Position numbers and translations under genes: made by a program. A stretch of 64,000 nucleotides of DNA from Fasciolopsis buskii. Lineage: Eukaryota > Platyhelminthes > Trematoda > Plagiorchiida > Fasciolidae. The stretch covers positions 13,714 to 77,713 of the forward strand of contig LUCM01007432.1 of assembly GCA_008360955.1 (NCBI GenBank), written 5' to 3'. The notes under the pieces are model-generated. The model ran no database searches, was not told where the DNA came from, and saw nothing but the letters and a program-made list of their open reading frames with translations. Within the stretch, counting starts at the first letter, position 1, and every line of letters starts with the position of its first letter. This document shows positions 1 to 11,256 of the stretch, one piece after another.

Positions 1-1657
1 GTCGAGGAAGACTACGATCGTAGGGCGGTGGTGCGTGTGGCGCGTTTCGAGTATCTGTCGAAGAGTGAATATTTGGTCGATGCAACCTCGACCTGGCCGA
101 AATCCGGCCTGTTGTTCGCGGATATTACTCTCGCGAATCGTTGTCAAACGGCGCAGCATTATCGAAGCTAACACCTCAGTAACTCTCGAAATTAAACCAA
201 TCCCACGATGATTGCTGCAGTCACTCCGTGTGTCCTTCTTGAAGATGGGTACAATCAGTGACTCATCCAACGTTAACGGAATGCACTCCTCGTTCCACAT
301 ATATCACAAAGCAAGGAAGTAATATCTTTTGGCAGGGTTTCTCCACCTAATTTGAAAAGATCGGGGGACCGGCTGCTTTCCCTCTCTTCAGAAGTCGAGT
401 GTTCGACTGCATTTCCAATTCTGTTTGGGGATCGCAAGACACCTCCCAAGGATTCGCGGCTACAACCGTCGGACTAAATATGTTAGCGTGTGGCCAGATA
501 AACTCGTCCTCGAAGTGCCCAACCCAGCGGTCCGCACTTTGCTGTCTACTATGGATGAGCTCTCCATTCTTATCGCACACGACTTCACTAACCGAAGTTC
601 GCCGTCCACCGCTGTCACGTATAGGCCTAAGTAGTCTTCGACTGTTACCTGAATCAGCCATTACTTCTAACTCTTCGGCTACCTTAATCCACCAGTGTTC
701 ACGGTCATTCCAAAGGCTTATCGCCAACTGGCCCAGGACAACAGACGAAATCTGCTGCCAAATGTATTGCCTGCTTGATTTGATCCCACTGATCGTCGGA
801 GTTCTTAGTTCCTCGGGTAGTTTTTGTTCATAGGTGTTGCGAACATCCGAATCACAGACGTTCGACAGCCAATTGGACTTGTGGTCTGCATCGATGGCTG
901 TTGAGCTGCAGCAAAAATCTCATTAAATTTAACGCATGGTCCAGCACGGTCTACAGTTCCGAATAGAACCGCCCCAATGGTAGCTAACTGCAGTATGGTC
1001 GATCCCTCTTAGACTAGCCGTCGAGTTAGAACGGCATGTCGCCGTGCGACGTGATCTGTGTCGGAAATTCGTGTTAGATAGGATTAAATCATTGTCCGCA
1101 CATCATTGGAGAAGGCTTTCCCCGTTATCTGTTTGCTGAGTAGGCAAGACCGCTCACCAAAACAGGCTTCCGCCGCACTCAGTTTTCCAACTTGTGCATT
1201 AAAATCACCTGCTACCACTACAATGTCAGAGACTTTTCACTCTCGGATAAGAGTGGCGAGGTCATCATGAAGCTCGTCTTTTTATGTCAGTGCTGCAGTC
1301 TGTTGGAGCGTATGCCGAGATGATAAATAAACTGCGCTTTAAACTACTGTCCTTCTGGACGCTGACTGATCACTGTGGTCTCACGGCGTACAAGCGTCTG
1401 TTAACCGGGATACAGTCTAAAAGGGCGGCTTTCAGCTTTTCAACTCAAGCTGATCCTTACACGCGTTTGATCAGCGGAGCTGGCTTTGTCTCTAAAGTGT
1501 GAGGAATAACTTCGAAGGAACGAATTGACTTAGTCTGAATATACTCCACCGAAATCTGTAAATTCGTGTCACCATTGACGCAGCAAGCATCATTGAAAGT
1601 TGAATCCACTGTCAAAAGCCAGCCTGCGTTAAAGTGACGCACAGTGACGGAAACCAT
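1..1657 (-). mobile_element. Decayed APE-type non-LTR retrotransposon, endonuclease and start of RT
   Basis: The minus strand reads as the endonuclease and first part of the reverse transcriptase of a flatworm-type non-LTR element. From high to low coordinates: an N-terminal endonuclease stretch (about 1657-1460, DACCV-type block), ALLDCIPVNRRLYAVR (about 1430-1370), AYAPTDCSTD (about 1310-1280), the catalytic GDFNA block (1195-1209), an STNFRH-like block (about 1075-1040), the linker with NDREHWW and GKAAGP (about 710-355), then RT blocks NHRGIGLISRV (181-210), REQQAGFRPGRGCIDQ (about 75-120) and HRPTIVVFLD at the window edge. The reading frame changes several times and contains stops, so this is a dead copy. 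The catalytic YADD half lies outside the window. The clade (RTE or a CR1/Jockey relative) was not resolved. Confidence 0.85.
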
Positions 1658-2879
1658 GCAGAGAGCTGACGATTCTTGAGAGAATGGTGAGATAGCAGAC
1701 TTGAAAACCTAACCTACTACAACTATTGACAATGAGCATGAGAGTATCGGATGCGTACTTTATCAGTTAAGGGACCATGGGTAGCTGCAAAACGTGGAAA
1801 AGGGTTATGGATTGGTTAGACAGAAGAGACAGATTGACTAAAAGGAGAGGCACTGAGGATCGGTACTGATATTAACATTACGGCTCTAAACCAGTCGGAT
1901 TTTTTCTTTTGGGGGTGCCCCCCCCCCCCCTTGGAACATCTGGGTACATTCATACATTTCCAACAATTACATTGAGTTTCATATGCCGCCGTTATTGGGT
2001 TGGAATCAAAGTTTTATTGCGACTTGTCACTGAATTAATTTCAAGAGCATTTAACAGTATGAGGGTGCCGAGACACACCTTTCATTCTTGCACTTTAGTG
2101 GGAATACCTCTACGGGACGGCATGGCGTAGGACCTCTTCTGCGGGGGTTATGTAAGACTTCGATTATTTGGAATCATTTAGAGAGACCGTTCAGATGTCC
2201 GACGACGACTCGAGGTACACATCCTCCGCCACGCAGAAGATCTATGGAGGTAACCGTGCCATAAGCGAGAAGGGTCTTTGAAGTTAATTAGCCCTTCCGT
2301 GCGGTTGCTGGGATTTTTGCCAGGCAAGATTGTAGACCGATGGGCCGTATAGCATCATGATATTAATGCCTTCTTTTTCGAGTCCTGGTGCACAATGTTG
2401 AGCTGCTTGAGATCCATTGGTACCGCGTGTCCGCACTGACTGCTAGTGCAGATGCTGGCAATCAACGAGTAATCCGACTTGCTATCCTCATGTGCACCGG
2501 TCTTGGGGCAGCTAACTTACCTACTTCGGAAGGCTCATAACGAAGTAAGCATGACTAAGGCACTAGGGTCGAGAAACGGACTTCCTGGTCCCAGTGTCAG
2601 GAAGAGATGGAACATCGGTCTCTAGAATGACGACTGATAGAGGCTTTTTACTTCAGGGAGCACGCAGTTTATGCTCAGAGTTAAGCTGACGCAGATCCCC
2701 TCGGGACAAACCGTTTCCACTGCGGACCTACCAATTGGCTGAATCGTTTTTTAGTGGCCAGTTGCAGGTAGTTTGTTTTCTGTCGTGGTTTAGAAGGATA
2801 ATCCAACTTTCAGATCGGAAAGGCAGAGACTCGGGACAGGCTTACGGGCTTGTAACAGGCCTCCGATGCCATACCGCTC
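1658..2879. other. Unassigned interval between two LINE fragments
   Basis: No gene or recognisable protein motif was found. It holds a run of 13 C at 1918-1930. The right end may contain unrecognised, more heavily decayed RT sequence of the plus-strand LINE that begins at about 2880. Confidence 0.4.
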
Positions 2880-3590
2880 GTTTCTAACGTCCAAACAGCT
2901 CTGTTTCTGAACCGCTAGACAACTGAAGTGTTCAAGAACGGCATGCAGTTCGCACCGTCAGTGTAAGGTCTTACTTTAGGATTGGCTGATAGTTTTGTTT
3001 ACTTAAGAAGTTATATTTCTGTAAATGGTGGCCTGGAGGGGGAAATATCCTTACGTATTTCAAAAGCGAATCTAGCTTTTTCTAACCCCAAGTACATCTG
3101 GTATCGACGTGAAGTCACCCTCTCTTCGGAAGGTCGAGTATATAGTTCTACCGTGCGCACCATACTACTATATGGTTTTGGAACACGGCCCTTCCGTGGA
3201 GACTGTCGCCTGGCTGCGTCTGACGTCCGTTGCTTGCGTAATATTGCCTGTGTTTGGTGGGAACAACCCGTCAGCAAATCAGAAGTGCACATCCAAGTGT
3301 TTGACACGATCGACTCATCGTTGGGAGGGACCGCGTTGTAAAACCGTCCCGTGGCTTGGCCACGTAGTCAGGATGCTTATCCGGTGCTTGCCGATTCGCG
3401 CCTTGTCCATGCTGCCTGAGAATGACCGGAAAAAAGAACTCAGAGTTCAGGCAATGATTTGGAGCAAAGAAGTGACAAAGCTGGCCATCTCGGTTGCTAG
3501 GTTGCTGCAGTAGGGGTCATGCACATGGTTCAAAACCGAAATCAATGGCGGCATTGCATTCGTTTCTGTTGTGCTCACCTAAAAATAAAA
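2880..3590 (+). mobile_element. Non-LTR retrotransposon RT C-terminal part, pseudogene
   Basis: The plus strand carries the region after the RT active site in the same broad family as the element at 1-1657. A block NVQTALFLNR is followed by NGMQFAPSV (family form: GMxFAPSKC), then FVYLRSYIS, SLRISKANLAF, GRVYSSTVRTILLYGF and CLRNIACVWW in an open stretch (2982-3341). A frame change leads to WLGHVVRM (about 3350-3375) and a tail ending near QNRNQWRHC (about 3530-3560). These blocks occur in this order in the C-terminal domain of flatworm LINEs. No catalytic YADD is present. It is opposite in strand to the fragment at 1-1657, so the two are separate insertions. Confidence 0.8.
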
Positions 3591-3724
3591 TGCGCACAAA
3601 ACAAAAGCATAGAAAAACTGTTGTTCGGTCACTCATTCTGCATTCTTTCATTTTTTTACTCTGACTCCACCTACGCTAACTTTCCCCTAGTGTATCATAT
3701 TTTGTTTGCCAAACAGTCTGAAAT

Positions 3725-3772
3725 CAGGCAGGTGTTTATATATTTATATATATGTATATATATATATATATT
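3725..3772. repeat. (TA)n microsatellite
   Basis: Imperfect TA dinucleotide tract lying directly against the left end of a hairpin-repeat copy. The same pairing recurs at 9.3, 42.3-42.7 and 54.2 kb. Confidence 0.95.
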
Positions 3773-3782
3773 GTAAGCAGTA

Positions 3783-3985
3783 TGTGGACGGGTGAAAAAA
3801 ATTTGCCTGGCAGCACACGACCGGTCTCGCCGTTATTGTCGCTCGTCAGGTATGCGCGCCCGGTACTCTCTTGTCCAAATATCCTTACACTCGTACACTC
3901 CGAATCGGTATCTCATCAGAATCGGATTTCTAGCATCGGGAGTATGCATGAAGCTCTTCGTCTGAGGTATATATGTGTGGTCGCA
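3783..3985 (+). repeat. Dispersed hairpin-repeat family, copy 1
   Basis: Contains the family core (GCACACGACCGGT, then TTATTGTCGCTCGTCAGGTA), a linker with CCGAATCGGTATCTCA and the segment AGCTCTTCGTC. The same blocks recur near 9.1, 42.4, 54.3 and 56.0 kb. No coding potential was seen. The class (MITE, SINE or LTR fragment) is unknown. Confidence 0.75.
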
Positions 3986-6689
3986 ACATAAACGGGGCCA
4001 CGTTTGTGTTAGTGTTAGCTGAACTGAATTGAACCGCTTAAGTATTCATACCGTACTCCACGTTGAGTTAGCCATGATGCCTGCTGCTAACTAGGTTATC
4101 GTTATTTCGTCTGGGCGGAGTTGAGTGCTTCAGAATTAATGTCCCATGTCATGTTCCACTTACATTTTATACTACGAAGCTCAGTGGCACCGGTTGATAA
4201 CAGTCAATTAGCTGGAAAATATGAAGGATTTCTTGCAAAGTAGACTTGGAAAGACTGATGCTTTGCAGTTGTCATATAATTTATTAGAAAAGTGTGATGC
4301 TTTGACAACACGAAGAACTCGGCGCATTTGAAATCTCGTGAAGGTCGGACTAGAGGAAGCATTTGACAGAAGAGCAAAGCGACGAATAAATGAAGTGGTA
4401 AGTAAGTAACTCAACAAGTCATAGCACTGTTCTTTGGAGTCTGTTGGAAAGGGAAGATAGTGCTATGACGAAGGAGAAAAGGACACTGGAGAGATTGACT
4501 CTAATGAAATAATAAAGAACGATGAATGCGTCCACAAGCACCACAATAAGTCCACTGCTGCCTAAAACACCACAGAGCTAACGTACAACTCATGAAGTTT
4601 CAAACGATTGCTCAGTTATCACGAACCTGTCGACGAAATATTCGTTCGATTAAACTTCTGGATATCAATTGCCTGTTTAACTAGATTGTCGGCGACCAAA
4701 TGTCCGCACACGTAGAAAGTAGTACCGCTAAATAATAGAACTATGAATGGTGAATTACAGTTAGGAAGCTATTCGATGAGACAGGGTACGAACAAGATAA
4801 GAAACAAAAACTTACTGGTGGGTGTAACTGGGGGCATGAATGACTATCCGTTGCGAGTGAGTGAAGGGGAACCACTTATCCTAAAATCTATATGGAGAAT
4901 GTTTTAAAATCCCGTTTGTCTCGGTCGCTAGCTCTGACACCTTCAGTCGCTCCTCTCAACTTTAGTTCAGTCCCAGCCCACCTAATCAAGCGAGAACGAT
5001 CAAATGGCTTCTGACCGCTCAACGCGACAGTTTCGTTTGCTCCTCATGATCGAGTGGTTTATATATAGGTCCACACAAGGTAGAGCTCATTAGCCGACTT
5101 CCACCGTCTGACGGTTCATTGTCTATTCTTCGGTCTTCATAGCGAATCTCGCTCCCTCTTCTCTCTGAGCGTGCCACAAAATCAGGCCTTGGTTCAGTTA
5201 ATCCGTGGACTAGTGCCTGGCTGACTCCGTGCCTGTTCCTGGCTTCCAGTCAGTTCAGTTTCAAGTCCATGTGTTAGTCAACTGACATCAGAGGCACTTG
5301 GCCATCAGGCGCACTTTTTTGGACAGAACCATGCTCCACTTTTGTGTGATTCGTGGCACCAAACCAAAGTGCCCTTGGACTTAACCCTCCAATGTCATAT
5401 ATTAAAGTACGATCAACGCAAACAAAACAACCAAGAATAAGCCCGATATTATCACTCAACTCACCATTAAGCCAGGTAAACAAGCGGTTGAACAGTTTAG
5501 GGAAACGGAGATGTTATCAATTACTGCCCTGGTAATAACGGTTGTACAGAAATTCCCTTGAAGATGGGGCTAGGAAATAAATTGGGGGGAAATTTCACAC
5601 TACATTTTGAGAATACTTTTGACATTGTGGTCTTACGCCGGTCCACATCTTTGTGCTGCTCTCAGTTCATAGTTCAGCTCGAATGTATGAAAGTTAACCA
5701 AACGAAGAGCGTTTAGATTTCAGACCAGCAGGAATTCGTTTATGCGGTGGTGAACGTGGTGGTAACGAATGGCGACATTTTAGAGAACAGCAAATTCACT
5801 CGCGCCACTAGCATCCGAAAGTCAATAAAGCAAGCTTGAATCGAACCAGATGTCTTTCGCTTATCGGGGAAATATTGTGGTCACTAATGTACCACGTCAT
5901 GGTACTTGAGGGTGAATTACGCCAGCGAATATCAGGTGACGCGTAATCATCATTCCATCTGCAAACACCGTCATATGATATATCTACCATTCTAAAATAT
6001 GTCGCTTTTAATACTCCAGAATGCATACCTGATATCTGTTGAATAAACCATTTATTATGAGTTTTCGACTTCTCCGTCTGACATCGTCCTGATTCCTGAT
6101 TCAAATACCATATTCAGTTCAAGTTCACTGCATTTTACTCTACATAGAACAGATTGGGGCTTTCGTCCCGAGCGTTTCGACGACGACTCGAATTCTCTAG
6201 CAAATTCTAAGAAAGAGTTTCACTGGCTGAATATATTTACTTATTTCCGGATAGCAGTGAACAGTTTCAGCTTCATGAACTGGGTGTCCTAGATAAATGC
6301 GCCTCCCAAACTGTACGACTATCCTGGAGTGGTATGCGACATATTATCTTGCGCGTGACCGAGGAATGAGATTTTCGCTCCACCTAATCGGTATATGAAG
6401 ACAGCAAACAAGCGAAAACTTTGGTCATTTCACGCAAACACTGAAACTTCTGGGCAAGTGTCATGACCTCAAAACGATGATTGCGTAGATGCCATGAGAG
6501 ATGTCTTCATTATAGGACTTCAGTGACAGATGGCACGTCAGTCTTTTGGAGGGTTTCTCGCTTAACTTCCATCCGATATTTGCTCAAGCGAGATCTCTAG
6601 AAATAGTTCAGTCCCAGTCACTCATGCAGACCAAAATCTGTCTGCACGGCATATATTCCTAACTAGTCAGTATCAGGACAAGCAAATCA
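3986..6689. other. No gene recognised
   Basis: Open stretches here are short (up to 98 codons) and show no conserved motif. The phrase AGTTCAGTCCCAG occurs near 4970 and again near 6607. A phrase GAGCGTTTCGACGACGAC near 6170 resembles sequence found at 3' ends of Penelope-like elements but is too short to classify. Confidence 0.4.
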
Positions 6690-7080
6690 TGTGTTAAAAT
6701 CGTCAGTCCAGAACACCTGCACTTCTGCGGGTACTAATTTTGTCACCCCCGCAAACACTTCCTCTCTCGGTTTGTTAGACAGAGAAAATCGCTGTCTTGC
6801 ACGTAGCGCGGTTTGCAAACGGTGTGGTAGGAAGGATCATTATAAGGTATGTCGGTTCTATAAAAAATATTCAGTCATTAATCGATATCTGACTACCATC
6901 AGAAACTCTCGCCGCGGCATCCGGCAGCCTCTGTTGCGTCATAGGTGATGTTCTGATCCACAACATAGTGTCAAACACTAATGGATGTTGCGCGTTCTGA
7001 AAGCCACATTGCGACATCCATTATCAGCAGTTCATTTGGCTGTTAACAAAGTCAGAATTAAAAATATCACAAAAGGCGTG
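6690..7080 (+). pseudogene. Possible LTR-retrotransposon gag zinc knuckle and protease remnant
   Basis: An 85-codon stretch (6691-6948) contains RCLARSAVCKRCGRKDHYKV followed by C. This resembles the CCHC knuckle of Gypsy- or BEL-type gag proteins, with spacing CX2CX4HX3C, one residue shorter than the canonical X4. About 60 bases after its stop, another frame reads ARSESHI, resembling the protease active-site block D-T/S-G-S/A-x-S, with the aspartate and glycine missing. Order and spacing fit gag followed by protease. No RT or integrase was found downstream, so this is a small remnant. A cellular CCHC protein fragment is an alternative. Confidence 0.45.
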
Positions 7081-9064
7081 CGGTAAAAATATGAAAAACG
7101 CTTGTTCTCTGGTCGTTTTTTGCTTTCTCTCACTGTTCGCGGTTTCTGTGTGGTTTTATTTGAGTGTTATTTCATTGTAATTATACTTGTTTTCAAGCTG
7201 GTATAAAATGCACATGGGGAGCACATATCAGACAGGTCTTATCCGCGATCAATCATCGGCTGGATTGCCGTTTAAAAATCGTCAGTACGCAATCAGTAAA
7301 CTGTGGATAAACAAATATTTGTCCTAAAGGAATTGAGAACATGATTTCCTAATAATCCATTAGTTAGTCGGAACTCCATTCTCCGGAACTAGAATCTTAT
7401 TTCTCTGTGGTCTGCTAACTGCTGATATGGACCCCTCATCTACGGTCAGTAAAAATGCCCACAAATTCAAACCAACTATAACTAGACTAATACGCCAGTC
7501 AGCTTCAAGTGGAAAATTCATTAAATTGGAAATATGTAAACCTCATCGGACTACTTGTACCTCCGTGTAGACCATAGGTCTTAACTTACCTGAGGGGAAA
7601 TATCACAACGTGCGGTTACTGTTTATGACCAAACGATCAACCATGTATATTATCACCACCATCGTTCGGAGTTAAATGGCAGAACCAGTCCCACTGATAT
7701 CTCCCTTTCTCCCAGAGTTACAAGTTGTCATGCAAGGAGACGGTTAGTGGATATAGAGGAGTGAGTGAAAAGAATGCCGTAGTAGTCAAAACAGCAAATA
7801 AAATCCAACTATTCAGCTGCAGTTTTCAGCCATTATGATTCCACAGAAAATGACAATGCGATCATCAATATTCACGGTTCGCTGCTATACCCTTCAGCGT
7901 CTCCGGCCAACTGGTTGACGGGCCATTTGGGCCATGTCCAAGACGACGACTTATTTACTCCAGTCCGCTAGTTCTTTTTCTGGCTCCACACTTCGACCAC
8001 AATGTCACACTTTGGCTGCCTGACATTGGTACAAGAAGCCACTGGTTCAAGAGTGGTGAACCACATTGGCAGAGAAGTTCCGGATGTCGACGTCAAACCA
8101 TGCAAAGAGAGCCATTCATGGGCGTGGCCTGAGTTAAAGCACACAGCAAAAACTCAGTGGAGCAAGTCCAACAGCACAAGTTCCCCTAGAGATTTTACCA
8201 CAAGTGTTATGCCTCCGTATTGTTCAATTCACAGGTTTAACTCTTCCAATTCCCTATGGGTAATTTGATGTAGATCTATTTTCCCCTTCCAAATTGAAAA
8301 TGCTGTCACAACGCTGAGTTGGCCACAAGCTGAAATGTTGTTTAGTTGGGAGAGAATTAAGTGAAATAAAAGGTCTCCTTACTCAATTAGACGCATCTCG
8401 ACCATCGGTTGGGAGACTCGGTTGACATTCATCAATTTGAGAAATGCGATGTCCGCAGAACATTCGATTATTGATCAATGTTCTAATTTACACAGCAACG
8501 TGGTCTGTCCTATCGTGCTATTCAGAAATATTGTCCTTAGGAATAGACATCCGAAGGATTTCAGTGTCTGAACACCATTGTTTTAGTAGTATTGGTAGAA
8601 TGTGACGACAGAGTCGTCTCAGCAACGGAGATGTCAGGGGTGAGATACTGGTCTCAAGAGTTTAGCATTTGTAAGAGTCGCTGAGTCTGAATAGGTATGG
8701 ATGGTTGGAGCATGTTTTGCACATGTACGCTATTATTCGAGTTGGGTAGTGACTGGAAAACGGATTGAAGCGGTCGGGCAATGACACGGTAAAGGAGTGT
8801 GAAAATCTGAACCAGTGGCTTGGTCCGTGTAGACACAGTTAGGTTAAAGGTTTAGATTCAACAGGGTCTCCCTATTCGACTTCTGGACATAGTAAGTGAC
8901 GACTCACAGTCTTTAGCGTTTTTTATTCGAAATATTTCTTCACCCCACATGGTTGTTTGGCTTATCGTTGTAAAGTCAACCTGAATCTCGTTGTCTTTTT
9001 CACCAGGTGTTTCTGGAAATTGGCAGGAGAAACCAAAGCCCACTTTCGCAAGGTTAATGGCAGA
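7081..9064. other. No gene recognised
   Basis: Only short unrelated open stretches (longest 88 codons at 8002-8268) without a known motif. No repeat copy was recognised. Confidence 0.4.
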
Positions 9065-9345
9065 AACTAAAGTCAATCTAAATCTCGTCCCTAAGGTCGG
9101 ATCAGCCTGCCCGACAAACAATTATTAACGAATCACAGTTGTGATTCTTCTGCGAACTCTTCAACCAAGAACTTCCATGCACTCCTGACGCTACAAATTA
9201 TATTCTGGTGCGACATACCGATTCGGAATGTAGAAGTATAAGGATGTTTGGCAGGAGAGTACTGAGTACAAATACCTGGCCAGCGGGAGTAACCACGAAA
9301 CCATTCATGTTTTTTCCAAGACGATTTGTTCAGCCATTTAGATAC
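9065..9345 (-). repeat. Dispersed hairpin-repeat family, copy 2
   Basis: Reverse-strand copy. The reverse complement reads GGTTTCGTGGTTACTCCCGC, TACTCTCCTGCCAAACATCC, CCGAATCGGTATGTCGCACC and GTGATTCGTTAATAATTG, in the same order as copies 1 and 4. It abuts the TA tract at 9349, beyond which lies the 3' end of a Penelope-like element. Confidence 0.7.
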
Positions 9346-9348
9346 TAT

Positions 9349-9349
9349 T

Positions 9350-9386
<37 letters not shown>

Positions 9387-9395
9387 TATATATAT
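9349..9395. repeat. (TA)n microsatellite
   Basis: TA tract forming the junction between the hairpin repeat on the left and the Penelope-like element on the right. Confidence 0.95.
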
Positions 9396-11256
9396 GCATG
9401 TGGTATTGATTTATACTTTGAGCCGGACAATTTGATTTCAAACGTTTCATCGCCCGTAAAAGTGACGTCATCAGTGTTATGATCTTGTGGCGAGCATCTG
9501 GTTGCTATCATCCGCCTTAATGGGCCACCTAATCTTTGGTCGGTATTGACTGGTTGCCCTGGGTGAAGTGGTAGTGTGGAGATACTGCCCACTTGCTTTG
9601 TTCACCTTCGTCTATTGTTAATATGTGGGCTGAATAAGCGTCCGTTTCGACTGCCTTGTGCTGATTGGTCCTTTGATCGGATCGATAGATATAAATTGTC
9701 CATATCGACGTATCTGTGTATCAATTTTTCTGAGGAATGCCAAGCTTCTAAAAATCCTCTCAAATGCTTTGTCCTACCTTGGGTGATGATCCTTACGCTT
9801 TCGAAGTTGAACTTGTGATCTTCCCGGTCTTCGTGAACTGAAATTAGAGAGAGTGAATCGTGCCTTTTTGTTGCCAATTAGTACTCATGGATCTGAGTCC
9901 TGAGTTTCTTTCCGATTTGTCCCATGTACCGTTCTTCGCAGCCTTTGCAGTTGATCTGATAGACAGTGTTATTTCGGTTCTTGTCAGCTGTCGGTTCTTT
10001 CGTCTTAGATAGAATCATTCGTAAGATTCTTGTTGGGTTGTGAACCATTGCAATTCCATGGGGCTTCGATAACCTTGTTATTTCAGATATGTTTGAGGTG
10101 CGGTTCATGTTTTGTTCTGTCCGGCGATCTTCCTTCGGTACCGTTCTTTGTTGGTGCATCATCTGATGAAACTCCGTGTGCAACCGTTGCGCAGAAACAT
10201 ACGAAACAAATGTTTTTCTTCCTTTTTTCTTCACTCCACAATGCCACAGTGAGATTGGGCTCTTTGGAAAAGTGCCTTGAAGCAGCTTCTCTTGTGGCAG
10301 CTTGGGTGGTTGCTTTGAAATAGTAGGATTTGATCTGTGTGCATGTTTTTGCGGTTTCCGGATGTTTCCAATGTGCCTGTATTTGTCCGTATGACGCACA
10401 CGTCTAGAAACGGTAGACTGTTGTCATGTCTTGTCTTCGTAGTGAACTCGATTTCCGTGAAAACTTCGTTGAAGACAGTGAAAGTTCGTTGTAATTCATA
10501 TCGTTCAGTGGTTATGAGCGTGTCGTCAGCATAGCGCAGCCACAGTTTTGGTTTGATGTCCGGCAGGATGGTCCTCTCTAGTTTCTACACCACTGCCTCT
10601 GCAGTGAAGCCGGATATTTGTGAGCTCATTGGGGTCCCCTTCACTTGTTCATAAAACGTACCCTCGAACTTGAACTATGTTCACAGGCACAGTTCTACTA
10701 ATTCGTATACACTGCTCGGCCTCAGTTTTGCGCTCCATTGGTGTTCTAAAAGTTATTGTAGTGTCTGTCTTGCCAAATCTAAGGGTATTGATGCAAAAAG
10801 AGGCTTTCTTGGAGGTCATGACTTCATCTTCTTCATTGTTTGTCCCGTGAAGTTTTTCAAAGAATTGCAAGGCATTGTTGGTTGAATGTTCATATCCTAG
10901 GATGAGAGATTTCAGACGCTTCCATAGGCCTTTGGTCAGGTTGTATGGTGGCGTTCCCCGGTAGTGCGTCTATTGGTCTCAGGGATATCCGTTCTATGTG
11001 GACTATTGGTAGCCCACAGAACTGTGCGATGTTTAAGTCGTTGGTCTTCGTCCTCCACCGCTCTTCCTTACTTATCTGATGTGGTTCTTGTAATCGTTTT
11101 AGTGTTGCGTTGAATTTTGTCGCAGGCCTTTGGGTTGGATCGTCGTTGATTTCTCGATAAGTCGACGTATTTTGTAGCGATGTTTTTGCTTTTCAATAAA
11201 TTCTGTTTTGTCCATAAAGATTGTGTGCGTTTGAGAAGCCTCCAATAATCCGACAA
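9396..11256 (-). mobile_element. Penelope-like retroelement (PLE-1), RT plus GIY-YIG
   Basis: The minus strand reads, from high to low coordinates: MDKTEF (about 11215), DLNIAQFCGLP and PLRPI-like blocks (about 11050-10965), LTKGLWKRLKSLILGYEHS (about 10950-10890), FFEKL and DEVM (about 10870-10800), FEGTFYEQVKGTPMSSQISG (about 10680-10615), the active site LWLRYADDTL (about 10545-10515), PFLDV (about 10415), a thumb with HTDQILLFQSNHPS (about 10345), then a GIY-YIG domain. This is the standard Penelope-like order. The active site is intact, but a stop follows the GTPMSS block and several frameshifts occur, so the copy is inactive. The family's usual GTPMGS is GTPMSS here. The 3' end abuts a TA tract. 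The N-terminus before about 11256 is not clear. Confidence 0.88.
9602..9990 (-). pseudogene. GIY-YIG endonuclease domain of PLE-1
   Basis: C-terminal nuclease of the Penelope-like element. VYQINCKGCEERYMGQIGKK (about 9970-9910) supplies the GIY-YIG pair as VYQ and YMG and the CxxC typical of this lineage. After a stop and frame change, SLSLISVHEDREDHKFNFES and FLEAWHS follow (9877-9602). The glutamate in FLEAW corresponds to the family's conserved acidic residue. The stop between the two halves means no intact nuclease can be made. Confidence 0.85.

Noticed and set aside
399..833. 144-codon plus-strand open stretch
   Set aside because: It is the antisense of the LINE endonuclease/RT linker, whose minus-strand reading has conserved motifs.
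1918..1930. Poly-C run as a functional signal
   Set aside because: Isolated homopolymer with no context; could be a sequencing artefact.
10030..10323. 97-codon plus-strand open stretch
   Set aside because: Antisense shadow of the Penelope-like element between RT and GIY-YIG.
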